A stretch of DNA of 64,000 nucleotides from positions 1-64,000 of the forward strand of contig NZ_AMYT01000022.1 in NCBI RefSeq assembly GCF_000313915.1, in the 5' to 3' direction. The notes under the pieces were generated by a model. It worked only from the letters and a program-made list of their open reading frames with translations. It was not told the DNA's origin and did no database searches. The DNA is from Catellicoccus marimammalium M35/04/3 (lineage in GTDB: Bacteria > Bacillota > Bacilli > Lactobacillales > Catellicoccaceae). The position numbers were made by a program, and so were the translations under genes. Positions 52,049-60,131 of this stretch are shown here, piece by piece; positions within the stretch are counted from its first letter, which is position 1, and every line of letters begins with the position of its first letter.

Positions 52049-54252
52049 TCGAAAAAGAACGGATACTAATACAAAGTCCTCTTTTTGCTTTTTTACTTTG
52101 GGGAGTCTCTTGGTTTTTTCTTTCCTCTTCTTATCAAGGATTAGGATTGGTATTAGCAGTACTTGTTTTTCTTCGTCTGTGGCAAATTCAAAATAAGAAA
52201 GAGCATCTTTTATTAGTAATAGTATGTCTATTTGCATCCTTTTTATTATTGGAAGAAAAGAAAATCATAGAAGCTCCTTTTCAAGAACAAGAAGTTTCAT
52301 GGCTAGTAAAACCAAAGTGGGAAACGAAAGAAGAGAAAGAAAATCAAACGTCTTTAATCGTAGAATACAAAAATCAAGAATATCAATTATGGTTACCAAA
52401 AAAGAAAGTTCCATCTGCTCCTTTTTCTTATTGGCAAATAAAGGGAGTGGTACAAAATGGACAAAAAGCTAGATTCCAACATGGCTTTCATGAGTGCTTA
52501 TATTTTAGAGGAAAGCATCTAGCAGGAAAAATCATGGGAAAAGATGTGACAGTTTGTTCTCCTTTTCTTCCTTCTTGGCACCAAAAGATGCAACTTTGGA
52601 TTCAAAAAAAGGTGCATGCATTTCCTTCTTGTACACAAAAATATATTAATCAGTTATTATTAGGAAAAAATATGACCGAAGGAGAGGTGAAAAAAGCCTA
52701 TCGTCAATTAGGTGTGATTCATCTATTAAGCTTATCTGGATTACAAGTATTATTAATGGTTTGGGTAGTGCGTAAAATTTTATGGCAATGTCATTTACCA
52801 AGAGAAATTACTTTCTTTTGTGAATTAGTTTTATTATGGAATATTTATTGGTTTTGCGGGCAAGGAATTGGAATTATTCGTAGTGGTTTGCAATATATTT
52901 TTTTACGTATTTTTCAGCATTTTTCCTTAAAGCCTACTCTATATGAGACATGGGGCTTAGCGTTTTGCTGTCATTGGCTTTTTTGTCCAAGTCTTGGACT
53001 TCAAGTAGGAGCTGTTTTAAGTTATTTGTTAAGTTTATTTGCTTACTTTTGTTTTTATGAAAAAGAAAAGCATGGTTCATTATTGTTTTTCTTTCTCTTA
53101 TGTCTAGTCATGTCTCGCTTTTTCTTTGAAGTTTCGATTTGGAGTACATTTTGGAATTTTATTTTTGCTCCTTTATTTACCTATCTTTTAATTCCTTTTT
53201 TATTTGGATATTTTTTTATTTTCTCTTTCTTTTCTTTTGCTCCCCTACAGCAATTAGTAGAGAATGCCTTACGACAGTTAGACCAATTGGTTATTTTTGG
53301 TAATCAATATAATTTTTCTTTGACCCTAAAACCATTTTCTAGTATTCTTCTTTGTCTTTGTTTAGTTACTTTTTTGTGGTATTGGCAAAGGCGTTTTTTC
53401 CAACAAAAAACAAAGGGATTGTGGTGGATGCTACTTCTACTATTCATCCTCAATCCTTGCACATTGAAAAAAGAAATGAATGTCATTGATATTGGACAAG
53501 GAGATGCCATTTTGTTTTCTGGCTCTCATTATGCTCAAGAACATTATCTTGTGGACTGTGGAGGAAAAATTGGTCAACAAGGACCCAAAAGGGAAGATGC
53601 AGAGAGGAATTTAATTCCTTTTTTGAAAAGTAAAGGAGTATGGAAGATTAAAACGTTATTTATTACTCACGCAGATTGGGATCACATGGGAAATATGGTA
53701 GCTTTAGCTAAAAATTTTCAAGTTGAGCAGGTGATGTATTCTTTAGGCTGTGATAAAAAAGGCACTTTTGCTAGAGAAAAAGCAGCTTGGCAAAAAATAC
53801 AACCAAAAACAAAATTTGTTCCGCTCATTGCTGGAAAGCAAGAAAAAAATCAAACGTTAACTTGGAAAACCTTATGGCCTAAAGAAGAAGGAAGTGGACG
53901 TAATGAGGACTCTTTGGTTTTACAAGTGCATCTGGGAAAAAGAAAATGTTTATTACTAGGAGATGCACCAAAAGAAGTAGAAAACCAATTACCTTCTTTG
54001 ACGACAGATTTTATTAAATTAGGGCATCATGGTAGTCATACTTCAAGTGATGAAAATTGTTTGAGAGCTTGGAAACCAAAAATAGCTTTGATTTCTTGTG
54101 GCTACCATAATCGCTTCCATCATCCTCATCCAGAAGTATTAGCGGTTTTAAAAAAAGAAAAAATTCCTTATTATCGTACTGATCTACAAGGAACGATTAC
54201 CTATCAAGTTTCGTTATTAGGAAAAGAAAAAATTCAAGTAGCTATTCCTTAA
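52045..54252 (+). CDS. comEC: Competence channel ComEC/Rec2
   Basis: A 735-residue multi-spanning protein that forms the channel for single-stranded DNA uptake. Residues 1-75 hold the N-terminal helices, followed by an OB-fold-like part, the Competence domain (LGVIHLLSLSGLQVLL, GQGIGIIRSGLQYIFLRIF) and a C-terminal metallo-beta-lactamase domain with H542-A-D-W-D-H547 (THADWDHMGN) and LGHHGSHTSSDE. All segments are present and in frame, so the gene looks functional. It overlaps comEA by 4 bases; comEB is absent between them. Confidence 0.95.
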   Translation: MIEKERILIQSPLFAFLLWGVSWFFLSSSYQGLGLVLAVLVFLRLWQIQNKKEHLLLVIVCLFASFLLLEEKKIIEAPFQEQEVSWLVKPKWETKEEKENQTSLIVEYKNQEYQLWLPKKKVPSAPFSYWQIKGVVQNGQKARFQHGFHECLYFRGKHLAGKIMGKDVTVCSPFLPSWHQKMQLWIQKKVHAFPSCTQKYINQLLLGKNMTEGEVKKAYRQLGVIHLLSLSGLQVLLMVWVVRKILWQCHLPREITFFCELVLLWNIYWFCGQGIGIIRSGLQYIFLRIFQHFSLKPTLYETWGLAFCCHWLFCPSLGLQVGAVLSYLLSLFAYFCFYEKEKHGSLLFFFLLCLVMSRFFFEVSIWSTFWNFIFAPLFTYLLIPFLFGYFFIFSFFSFAPLQQLVENALRQLDQLVIFGNQYNFSLTLKPFSSILLCLCLVTFLWYWQRRFFQQKTKGLWWMLLLLFILNPCTLKKEMNVIDIGQGDAILFSGSHYAQEHYLVDCGGKIGQQGPKREDAERNLIPFLKSKGVWKIKTLFITHADWDHMGNMVALAKNFQVEQVMYSLGCDKKGTFAREKAAWQKIQPKTKFVPLIAGKQEKNQTLTWKTLWPKEEGSGRNEDSLVLQVHLGKRKCLLLGDAPKEVENQLPSLTTDFIKLGHHGSHTSSDENCLRAWKPKIALISCGYHNRFHHPHPEVLAVLKKEKIPYYRTDLQGTITYQVSLLGKEKIQVAIP

Positions 54253-54315
54253 GAAAAGATGATAGAAAAAGAGAAATCGACTATAATAAATGAAGAATAG
54301 AAAGGGGCGAAACAA

Positions 54316-55302
54316 ATGAATTACACAACAGCGAAAAAGCAAATGCAAGAGGGGAGTATCGCTCCTTTTTATCTATGGCAAGATCTTGATCAAGTACAAA
54401 AAGAGCGCTTATTAGCTATCATTCAAGAACAAAGACCAGAAGCAGAGTGGATTCGTTTTCCAGAAGAAGATCTTCCTTCTTTAATTGCCGAAGCAGAAAG
54501 CTATTCTTTTTTAGGAGAAGGAAAAGTCATTGTTTTAGAAAGTTGTACTTTTTTAAGTACCAAAACAGAAGTACCAAAAGAAGAAATTGAAGCCTTCCAA
54601 GCCTTTTCTCAACAGTTACCAGAAGAAGTAATCCTGATTTTTTATTGTGATGGACAAAAACTTGATAAAAGAAAACAAGTGACAAAACAAGTGTTAAAAC
54701 AAGCTGTGAGTGTTACACAAGAGGAATGGAAAGAAAAAGATTGGAAAAATTATTTACGTCAGCAAATTCAAACTCAAGGTTATGCCATTTCTGAAGAAAA
54801 TTTACAATTTTTATTTCAACGTTTGCCACAAAAGCGCGATGAAATCAAAAAAGAGTTAGAAAAATTATTCTTATATAGTACAGGAGAACAAGAGATTACA
54901 AAAGAAGGCATTGATGCGACCATTGAGCCTAATTTAGAAGAGCATCTCTTTGCGATTAGTGATCACTTATTAGAAAGAAATGTTGGAGAAGCAGTGCGTA
55001 TTTATCGCCAATTAAAAGTACAAGGAGAAGATACAATTAAGATGAATTATTTGTTATTAATGCAAATTCGTCTTTTATTACAGGTAAAAATTTTACAGGA
55101 AAAAGGATATTCGAAAGAACAAATGCAAAAAGCATTAGGTATTCATCCTTATCGTATTGAATTGGCAAAAAGACAGACTCGGCAAGTTTCTTTGAAAAAA
55201 CTAGAAACGATGTATCGTTATGCAGTAGAAGTAGAACAAGCGTTAAAATCAACGGGAATGGATGAAGACTTTTTATTCGAGTTATTGTTAAGTCGTTTAT
55301 AA
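54316..55302 (+). CDS. holA: DNA polymerase III delta subunit
   Basis: A 328-residue clamp-loader subunit that opens the beta clamp. The sequence follows the low-conservation HolA pattern: APFYLWQDLDQVQKERLL at the start (the YLL.G motif region), an AAA-like N-terminal domain, FLFQRLPQKRDEIKKELEKL in the middle and a C-terminal helical collar ending MDEDFLFELLLSRL. comEC-holA-rpsT (opposed) is the standard Firmicutes order, which supports the call. AGAAAGGGGC precedes the ATG; a TATAAT at 54282 may be its own promoter. Confidence 0.92.
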   Translation: MNYTTAKKQMQEGSIAPFYLWQDLDQVQKERLLAIIQEQRPEAEWIRFPEEDLPSLIAEAESYSFLGEGKVIVLESCTFLSTKTEVPKEEIEAFQAFSQQLPEEVILIFYCDGQKLDKRKQVTKQVLKQAVSVTQEEWKEKDWKNYLRQQIQTQGYAISEENLQFLFQRLPQKRDEIKKELEKLFLYSTGEQEITKEGIDATIEPNLEEHLFAISDHLLERNVGEAVRIYRQLKVQGEDTIKMNYLLLMQIRLLLQVKILQEKGYSKEQMQKALGIHPYRIELAKRQTRQVSLKKLETMYRYAVEVEQALKSTGMDEDFLFELLLSRL

Positions 55303-55305
55303 AAT

Positions 55306-55337
55306 AAAAAATCGCAGTGAGAAGACTGCGATTTTTT
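55306..55337. terminator. Bidirectional terminator between holA and rpsT
   Basis: The perfect 13-bp stem AAAAAATCGCAGT / ACTGCGATTTTTT has T-runs on both strands. Confidence 0.92.
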
Positions 55338-55338
55338 A

Positions 55339-55593
55339 TTATTTGCTTAATTTAGATGCTAAACGAGATTTTTCACGGTTTGCTTTATTTTTGTGGATTA
55401 AACCTTTTGATAAAGCCATGTCGATAGCACGAGTAGCTTCTTTGAATAAGTCTTGTACGTTATCTGCTTTTGCTTCTACTGCTTTTTCAAATTTTTTGAT
55501 GGCAGTACGCATAGCTGAGATTTGTGCTGAATTTTTTTCATTTGCTTTTTCGCTTGTACGTACGCGTTTGATTGCTGATTCGATGTTTGGCAT
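55339..55593 (-). CDS. rpsT: 30S ribosomal protein S20 (bS20)
   Basis: An 84-residue, helical, basic 16S rRNA-binding protein. [21 protein letters not shown] is the family start, and [17 protein letters not shown] the conserved end. The start follows GGGAGGTG on the minus strand; a longer frame reaching 55647 has no RBS. It is encoded opposite holA, as is usual. Confidence 0.96.
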   Translation of the reverse strand: MPNIESAIKRVRTSEKANEKNSAQISAMRTAIKKFEKAVEAKADNVQDLFKEATRAIDMALSKGLIHKNKANREKSRLASKLSK

Positions 55594-55652
55594 GATTTCA
55601 CCTCCCACATTAATCTTACATTCGGTTGTATACGAACATAGTAACAACTATC

Positions 55653-55681
55653 ATTATATCTGTAAAAAACTATTTTGGCAA
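55653..55681 (-). promoter_or_regulatory. Promoter of rpsT
   Basis: Minus strand: TTGCCA (55676-55681), 17-base spacer, TATAAT (55653-55658). The short leader holds an imperfect hairpin, GTTGT...ACAAC (about 55625-55648). Confidence 0.7.
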
Positions 55682-55812
55682 TGATAAAAAGAAGAGATTA
55701 GAAAACTAAAATAAATTTTTTCATCATTATTTTAGCAAGAAATGAGAAATATCATACAAAAAATAGTATAATAGATAAGTAACGTAAAAATATGAGTATA
55801 GAGGTGGATGAA

Positions 55813-58599
55813 TTGAATTTTTTTAAACATGTTTCTGATCTCTATATGGATGACTGGAAAAGAGTCTTTAAAAATAAAATGGCAATTTTAATGGTCTTAG
55901 CCTTATTAATCTTACCTTGCTTCTACGCATGGTTTAATATTAAGGCTTTATGGGATCCATATAGTAATACAGGAGATTTACCTGTAGCCGTATATAGTGC
56001 AGATAAAACTCAAGTATTAGATCTAGGAAAGAAAAAATTAGATTTAAATATCGGAGATGAAGTGGTTAAAAACTTAAAAGAAAACCACAAAATCGGTTGG
56101 AAATTTGTTGATTCTAAAGATGAATTAGTCGATGGTGTTCAATCTGGGAAATATTATGCAGGGATTTATATTCCTAAAGACTTTTCCGATTGTTTAATGA
56201 GTTTTCTACGAGGAAAAATAGAAAAACCAGAGATTCAGTACTATGTCAACCAAAAAATTAATGCGATTGCTCCAAAAATTACGGATAAAGGAGCAGGAAC
56301 TATCCAAGAAACGATTACCCAACAATTCATTGGGACGGTCAGTAAAGCAATTTTCTCGATGGCCAATAAAGCAGGAATTGATTTAGATAGTCACTTAATT
56401 GATGTAGAAAAAGTTCGAAGCTTAGTCTTATATACGAATGATCATTTGTCAGAAATTGATGGCTACCTTCAAGACGTTGTACAATTAGACGAAAATATGC
56501 CAAAAATTTCAGAAAATATCGAGAAAACGAAAGACTTTGTGAATGCTACATTACCAAAAGTAAATCAAGCAGCTGAAGGGGTAGTAAAAGTAGATGAAAA
56601 CTATCCAAAATTAGTAGAAGATTTATCTGTATTAAATACTCTACCAAGTAAGATTCCAGAAATTCAAAATGCTGGAAAACAATTATCAATGCTTGATCAA
56701 AACTTTGATAAAATTGTGGATACAGTAGATAACGCACAAAAAACTACACAAATTGGTAAAGAAGTAATTCAAAAAGCAGCAAATATTTTACCAGCGGTAG
56801 ACCAAACGTTAAATCAAGCCAATCAATTTTTAAATCTAACACAAGATCAAGTATCTGCTGTACAAAAAGCATTACCGCAAGTAGCGAAGTCTGTGAATAC
56901 TTCTTTATCTTTGGTCTATGGAATTGCCCAAAATATCCAAACAGAAAGTGCACGTCTTTATGCTTTAGTTCAAGGAAATGCCCTAACCGATAAAGATAAA
57001 GCAGATGTTAATAAGTTTGTCCAATCAATGAATCAACAGTTGGCACAAATGAATGGCATGCTTTCTGGAATGATTGGTACTTTAGAGCAGTTACAACAAG
57101 CAGGTGGAAATCATGATTTGCAATCTCTGATTGATACATTAAAACAAGCAGAGACCGTAAATAAAGATTTAGAAGGACATCTAAATAGAATTGATCAAAC
57201 GGTAGAACATGCTTCTGTCGCTGAAATTCAATCTGCGTTAAAACAAGTCAATGAATTATCAAAGAAAATTCAAGGGATGATTCAAGAAGTAGCGAATGCT
57301 AATTTACCACAAAAAGTAGCGAATATTGCTAGTGAATTGCAAGCTACATTGAAAGATGCAAAATCAGTAACAGCTAAAATTAAAGGTGTTGATTTGGTTC
57401 CATTATTGAAAAATGCAAACAAAACATTAGTTGAAGCCAATGATTTAATTACTGAATTTAAAAAACAATTACCAAGCTTAAGACAAGAAGTTCATGATGC
57501 AAGTACTTTATTGAATGAAAATATGTCAACTATCATTGCTGGTATTGAAGGTGGTCAAAAATTCTATCAAGAAGGACTACCATTAATTGGAGATAAATTA
57601 AATCAAGCGAGTGCTTTTGTAACTGGTGCGTTACCAAATATGGAAGAAAAATTACAAAACTTATTAAATGTAGTGGATGCAAAATTACCAACTATTACTT
57701 CTGCTTTAAATACTACTTCTGCCATCATTAACAGCGAATGGCCAAAATTACAACAATCCATCCGTAAGTTAGCGAAGAAAATGGAAGATGGTGCTACAAA
57801 AGTAGATTTAAAAGACATTGTTAAATTGTTGAAGAATGATGTCAAAGAAGAAGTGGACTTCATGAAAGATCCAATTAAATTAAAAGAAGAAAATATTTAT
57901 CCTGTACCAAACTATGGTTCACAAAGTGCTCCATTCTACACTGTACTTTGTTTATGGGTAGGAGGATTATTAAGTTCAAGTCTTTTATCAGCCACTCCAT
58001 TCTTTGGTCCAAATCGTCGCCGTCGTAAAGCAATGTCCAAAGAAGAACGAGAACTAGAAGATGCGAACTCACGTGCTTCTTCTGACACATATTACACATT
58101 ACGTGAAGGTTATGTAGCGAAGATGCTTATCTTCCTAACGATTGCCTTTATTCAAGCAGCAGCAGTAACTTTAGGAAACTTCTTTATTTTAGATATTTAT
58201 GCCTATAATAAAGTTTGGTATTTCTTCTTTGCTTTACTCGTAGCTTTCTCATTTACATCTTTGATTTATATGTTTGTCGGATTATTCAAAGATGTCGGAA
58301 AAGCAGCGTGTGTCATTATCCTGGTATTATCTATCTCTGGAGGAGGAGGAAACTTCCCAATCCAATTATCAGGACCATTCTTCCAAGCGATTTATCCATT
58401 CCTTCCATTTACTTATGGGGTAAACTTGATTCGTGAATCAACAGGAGGAATCTATTGGCCAAATGCGTTACATGACATTTTAATTCTAGCTTTATTTGCG
58501 ATTGTCGCTATTGTTTTAGGAATTTGGTTATGTGAACGCTTTGAAAAACCATTTGAAAAAATTGAAGAAGGAATTGAAAAAACTCACTTCTTCAGTTAA
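55813..58599 (+). CDS. YhgE/Pip family large membrane protein
   Basis: A 928-residue protein. The TTG at 55813, 6 bases after GAGGTGG, is preferred to the ATG at 55792, which has no RBS. Order: a cytoplasmic start, one membrane helix (about residues 20-42, MAILMVLALLILPCFYAWFN, the YhgE N-terminal block), a 650-residue outer region made mostly of heptad-like helices rich in Gln, Asn, Lys and Val, and five to six C-terminal membrane helices with GGGGNFPIQLSGPFFQAIYP. Family members include the Lactococcus phage infection protein Pip and ESX/type VII-linked EsaA-like proteins. No type VII genes are nearby. Role unknown; possibly envelope transport or a phage receptor. Confidence 0.88.
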   Translation: MNFFKHVSDLYMDDWKRVFKNKMAILMVLALLILPCFYAWFNIKALWDPYSNTGDLPVAVYSADKTQVLDLGKKKLDLNIGDEVVKNLKENHKIGWKFVDSKDELVDGVQSGKYYAGIYIPKDFSDCLMSFLRGKIEKPEIQYYVNQKINAIAPKITDKGAGTIQETITQQFIGTVSKAIFSMANKAGIDLDSHLIDVEKVRSLVLYTNDHLSEIDGYLQDVVQLDENMPKISENIEKTKDFVNATLPKVNQAAEGVVKVDENYPKLVEDLSVLNTLPSKIPEIQNAGKQLSMLDQNFDKIVDTVDNAQKTTQIGKEVIQKAANILPAVDQTLNQANQFLNLTQDQVSAVQKALPQVAKSVNTSLSLVYGIAQNIQTESARLYALVQGNALTDKDKADVNKFVQSMNQQLAQMNGMLSGMIGTLEQLQQAGGNHDLQSLIDTLKQAETVNKDLEGHLNRIDQTVEHASVAEIQSALKQVNELSKKIQGMIQEVANANLPQKVANIASELQATLKDAKSVTAKIKGVDLVPLLKNANKTLVEANDLITEFKKQLPSLRQEVHDASTLLNENMSTIIAGIEGGQKFYQEGLPLIGDKLNQASAFVTGALPNMEEKLQNLLNVVDAKLPTITSALNTTSAIINSEWPKLQQSIRKLAKKMEDGATKVDLKDIVKLLKNDVKEEVDFMKDPIKLKEENIYPVPNYGSQSAPFYTVLCLWVGGLLSSSLLSATPFFGPNRRRRKAMSKEERELEDANSRASSDTYYTLREGYVAKMLIFLTIAFIQAAAVTLGNFFILDIYAYNKVWYFFFALLVAFSFTSLIYMFVGLFKDVGKAACVIILVLSISGGGGNFPIQLSGPFFQAIYPFLPFTYGVNLIRESTGGIYWPNALHDILILALFAIVAIVLGIWLCERFEKPFEKIEEGIEKTHFFS

Positions 58600-58605
58600 T
58601 ACAAT

Positions 58606-58639
58606 AAAAGTGAGTCTTCTATGAAGGCTCACTTTTTTT
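58606..58639 (+). terminator. Terminator after the YhgE/Pip gene
   Basis: AAAAGTGAGTCTTC / GAAGGCTCACTTTT hairpin (one G-U pair) followed by T-rich sequence. Confidence 0.85.
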
Positions 58640-58642
58640 ATG

Positions 58643-58674
58643 AAAAAAATCCTTTGCTTTTATAGCAAAGGATT
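58643..58674 (-). terminator. Terminator of the surface protein gene (minus strand)
   Basis: AATCCTTTGCT / AGCAAAGGATT hairpin; on the minus strand seven T follow. Confidence 0.85.
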
Positions 58675-58681
58675 CGTTTTA

Positions 58682-60067
58682 TTATTTATTGCAAGGTGAA
58701 CATGGCCAGTTTGGAATTAAAGGCCAATCAGGGCAACCAGGCCAGTTTGGAATTAAAGGCCAATCAGGGCAACTAGGCCAGTTTGGAATCAAAGGCCAGT
58801 CAGGACAACCAGGCCAGTTTGGAATTAAAGGCCAGTCAGGACAACCAGGCCAGTTTGGCCAATCAGGTTTACAGTTTGGATGATCGGGTTTACTTGGTTG
58901 ATCAGGTTTGCCTGGTTTGTCAGGTTTACTTGGTTTGTCAGGTTTGCCTGGTTTGTCAGGTTTACTTGGTTGATCAGGTTTACTTGGTTGATCAGGTTTG
59001 CTTGGTTGATCAGGTTTGCTTGGTTGATCAGGTTTACTTGGTTGATCAGGTTTGCTTGGTTTGTCAGGTTTGCTTGGTTGGTCAGGTTTACCTGGTTGAT
59101 CAGGTTTGCTTGGTTTGTCAGGTTTGTCTGTTGGCGTTTGTGTACCATCTGCAGTACCATTACCACCAACTGCAATTTTACAGCTGATTGTATTCATGGC
59201 AATTTGATCACAACTTGCATCTACAACATTGACTAAATCTAAGTTTTGATATTGTTCAGCTGTGCTTGGTTTTGTTTTGTAGTATAGTTGAACAGCTTTA
59301 TCTAATTTTTTAAAGTAGAAAGAAAGAATATCATTATTCTCAGATACATGAACTAGTCCTTGTTTTACAGGGTCAGTAATTTTTTCTTCTGCTACAAATT
59401 GGTTGTTTTCTACGTGTCCATACCATAATTGAATAGAATCGTCGACATAAGTTTGTCCATTACGTAAAATATCATCTAAATGCACATTAGTTAAATGTTT
59501 AGATTGTGGATTATAAACTACTGTCCAATTGGCGTTTCCATCATTATCTAGCCAACCAGATTTATTTAGGAACCATTCACCCGGCGCATTTTCTTCTGTA
59601 CCACTAACTTTAAAAGATAAACGACCATGAATATCTTTCATTTTGTGATTAGCAAAATAAGAGTTAAAAGTTAATTTCCCAGTATGAGAACCTTTTTTAA
59701 TATCAAAGGTACCTACTGTTTGGTTTTTCTCATTTTTAACGTCAAATTTTGTATCTGCGACACGAACTTCTACATTATTTGGTAGTTCAAATTGTGCAGT
59801 GTCTCCATTTTTCACAGTCACATTTTGTGGTAAAGACCATTTGTAATTTGCATTATAATAAACATATTTATTTAAATTTGTCTGTCCAGTTACATTTTTT
59901 CCATCATCTGTAGTAATGATTGCATCTTTGGCAGACGCACCTTGAATTGGTAATTCTGCTGCTTGAACTTTTTGTGCATGGGCCCCTATTCCCAGTGCGA
60001 CTGTCGCTAGTGTGGCAACAGCTAAACCACAAAAACGAGTTTTTGTACGAGTAAGTGTTGTACTCAT
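58682..60067 (-). CDS. Secreted MSCRAMM-like protein with Lys-Pro-Asp and Trp/Pro/Cys repeats, no LPXTG
   Basis: A 461-residue exported protein. AGGGGG precedes the ATG by 8 bases. Residues 1-37 are a signal peptide (ATLATVALGIGAHAQKVQA). Residues 38-300 resemble the Ig-like adhesion domains of Cna/Sdr-type surface proteins: YKWSLPQNVTVKNGDTAQFELP, later LTFNSYFANHK, and NWTVVYNPQSKHLTNVHLDD. Next come 13 hexapeptides KPD(Q/K)P(S/G) at about 316-393, then four 12-residue units NWPGCPDWPLIP at about 407-455 and a final PCSPCNK. There is no LPXTG, membrane tail or LysM domain, so attachment is unclear. Nine Cys in the mature part is very unusual for a secreted Gram-positive protein. It lies 64 bases after a processive glycosyltransferase gene. 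Ligand unknown. Confidence 0.8.
   Translation of the reverse strand: MSTTLTRTKTRFCGLAVATLATVALGIGAHAQKVQAAELPIQGASAKDAIITTDDGKNVTGQTNLNKYVYYNANYKWSLPQNVTVKNGDTAQFELPNNVEVRVADTKFDVKNEKNQTVGTFDIKKGSHTGKLTFNSYFANHKMKDIHGRLSFKVSGTEENAPGEWFLNKSGWLDNDGNANWTVVYNPQSKHLTNVHLDDILRNGQTYVDDSIQLWYGHVENNQFVAEEKITDPVKQGLVHVSENNDILSFYFKKLDKAVQLYYKTKPSTAEQYQNLDLVNVVDASCDQIAMNTISCKIAVGGNGTADGTQTPTDKPDKPSKPDQPGKPDQPSKPDKPSKPDQPSKPDQPSKPDQPSKPDQPSKPDQPSKPDKPGKPDKPSKPDKPGKPDQPSKPDHPNCKPDWPNWPGCPDWPLIPNWPGCPDWPLIPNWPSCPDWPLIPNWPGCPDWPLIPNWPCSPCNK
58704..58847 (-). repeat. Four tandem 36-base repeats (12-residue NWPGCPDWPLIP units)
   Basis: Units 58704-58739, 58740-58775, 58776-58811 and 58812-58847 differ at only a few bases, and a partial fifth unit follows (GGCCAGTTTGGCC). 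One unit has Ser for Gly. All are in frame within the surface protein. Confidence 0.95.
58888..59121 (-). repeat. Thirteen tandem 18-base repeats (KPD-x-P-x units)
   Basis: The plus-strand unit GTTTRCYTGGTTKRTCAG is repeated 13 times without spacers, coding a Pro-rich stalk in the surface protein. Units vary only between Q/K and S/G. Near-identical units make slippage likely. Confidence 0.95.
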
Positions 60068-60081
60068 TATTCATACCCCCT

Positions 60082-60125
60082 AAAAATTAAAAAATTTATT
60101 ATTTAAAATCATTTTATGATTTTAA
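60082..60125 (-). terminator. Weak attenuator-like hairpin between glycosyltransferase and surface protein genes
   Basis: TTAAAATCAT / ATGATTTTAA, a perfect 10-bp but AT-rich stem with a 3-base loop, followed on the minus strand by a T-rich stretch. It probably only reduces read-through. Confidence 0.4.
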
Positions 60126-60131
60126 AGCAAA

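Noticed and set aside
58682-58860. WxL-type wall-binding domain (DWPLIP contains W-P-L)
   Set aside because: WxL domains are about 150 residues with a beta-sandwich pattern; here the W-P-L is part of a short repeat only.
58704-59121. CRISPR-like array of short direct repeats
   Set aside because: The repeats are contiguous with no spacers, multiples of three bases, and in frame within a secreted protein gene; no cas genes are near.
58689-59236. Plus-strand and alternative-frame reading frames through the repeat region
   Set aside because: They arise from the repeat composition (no stop in any frame), have no RBS and encode only monotonous repeats.
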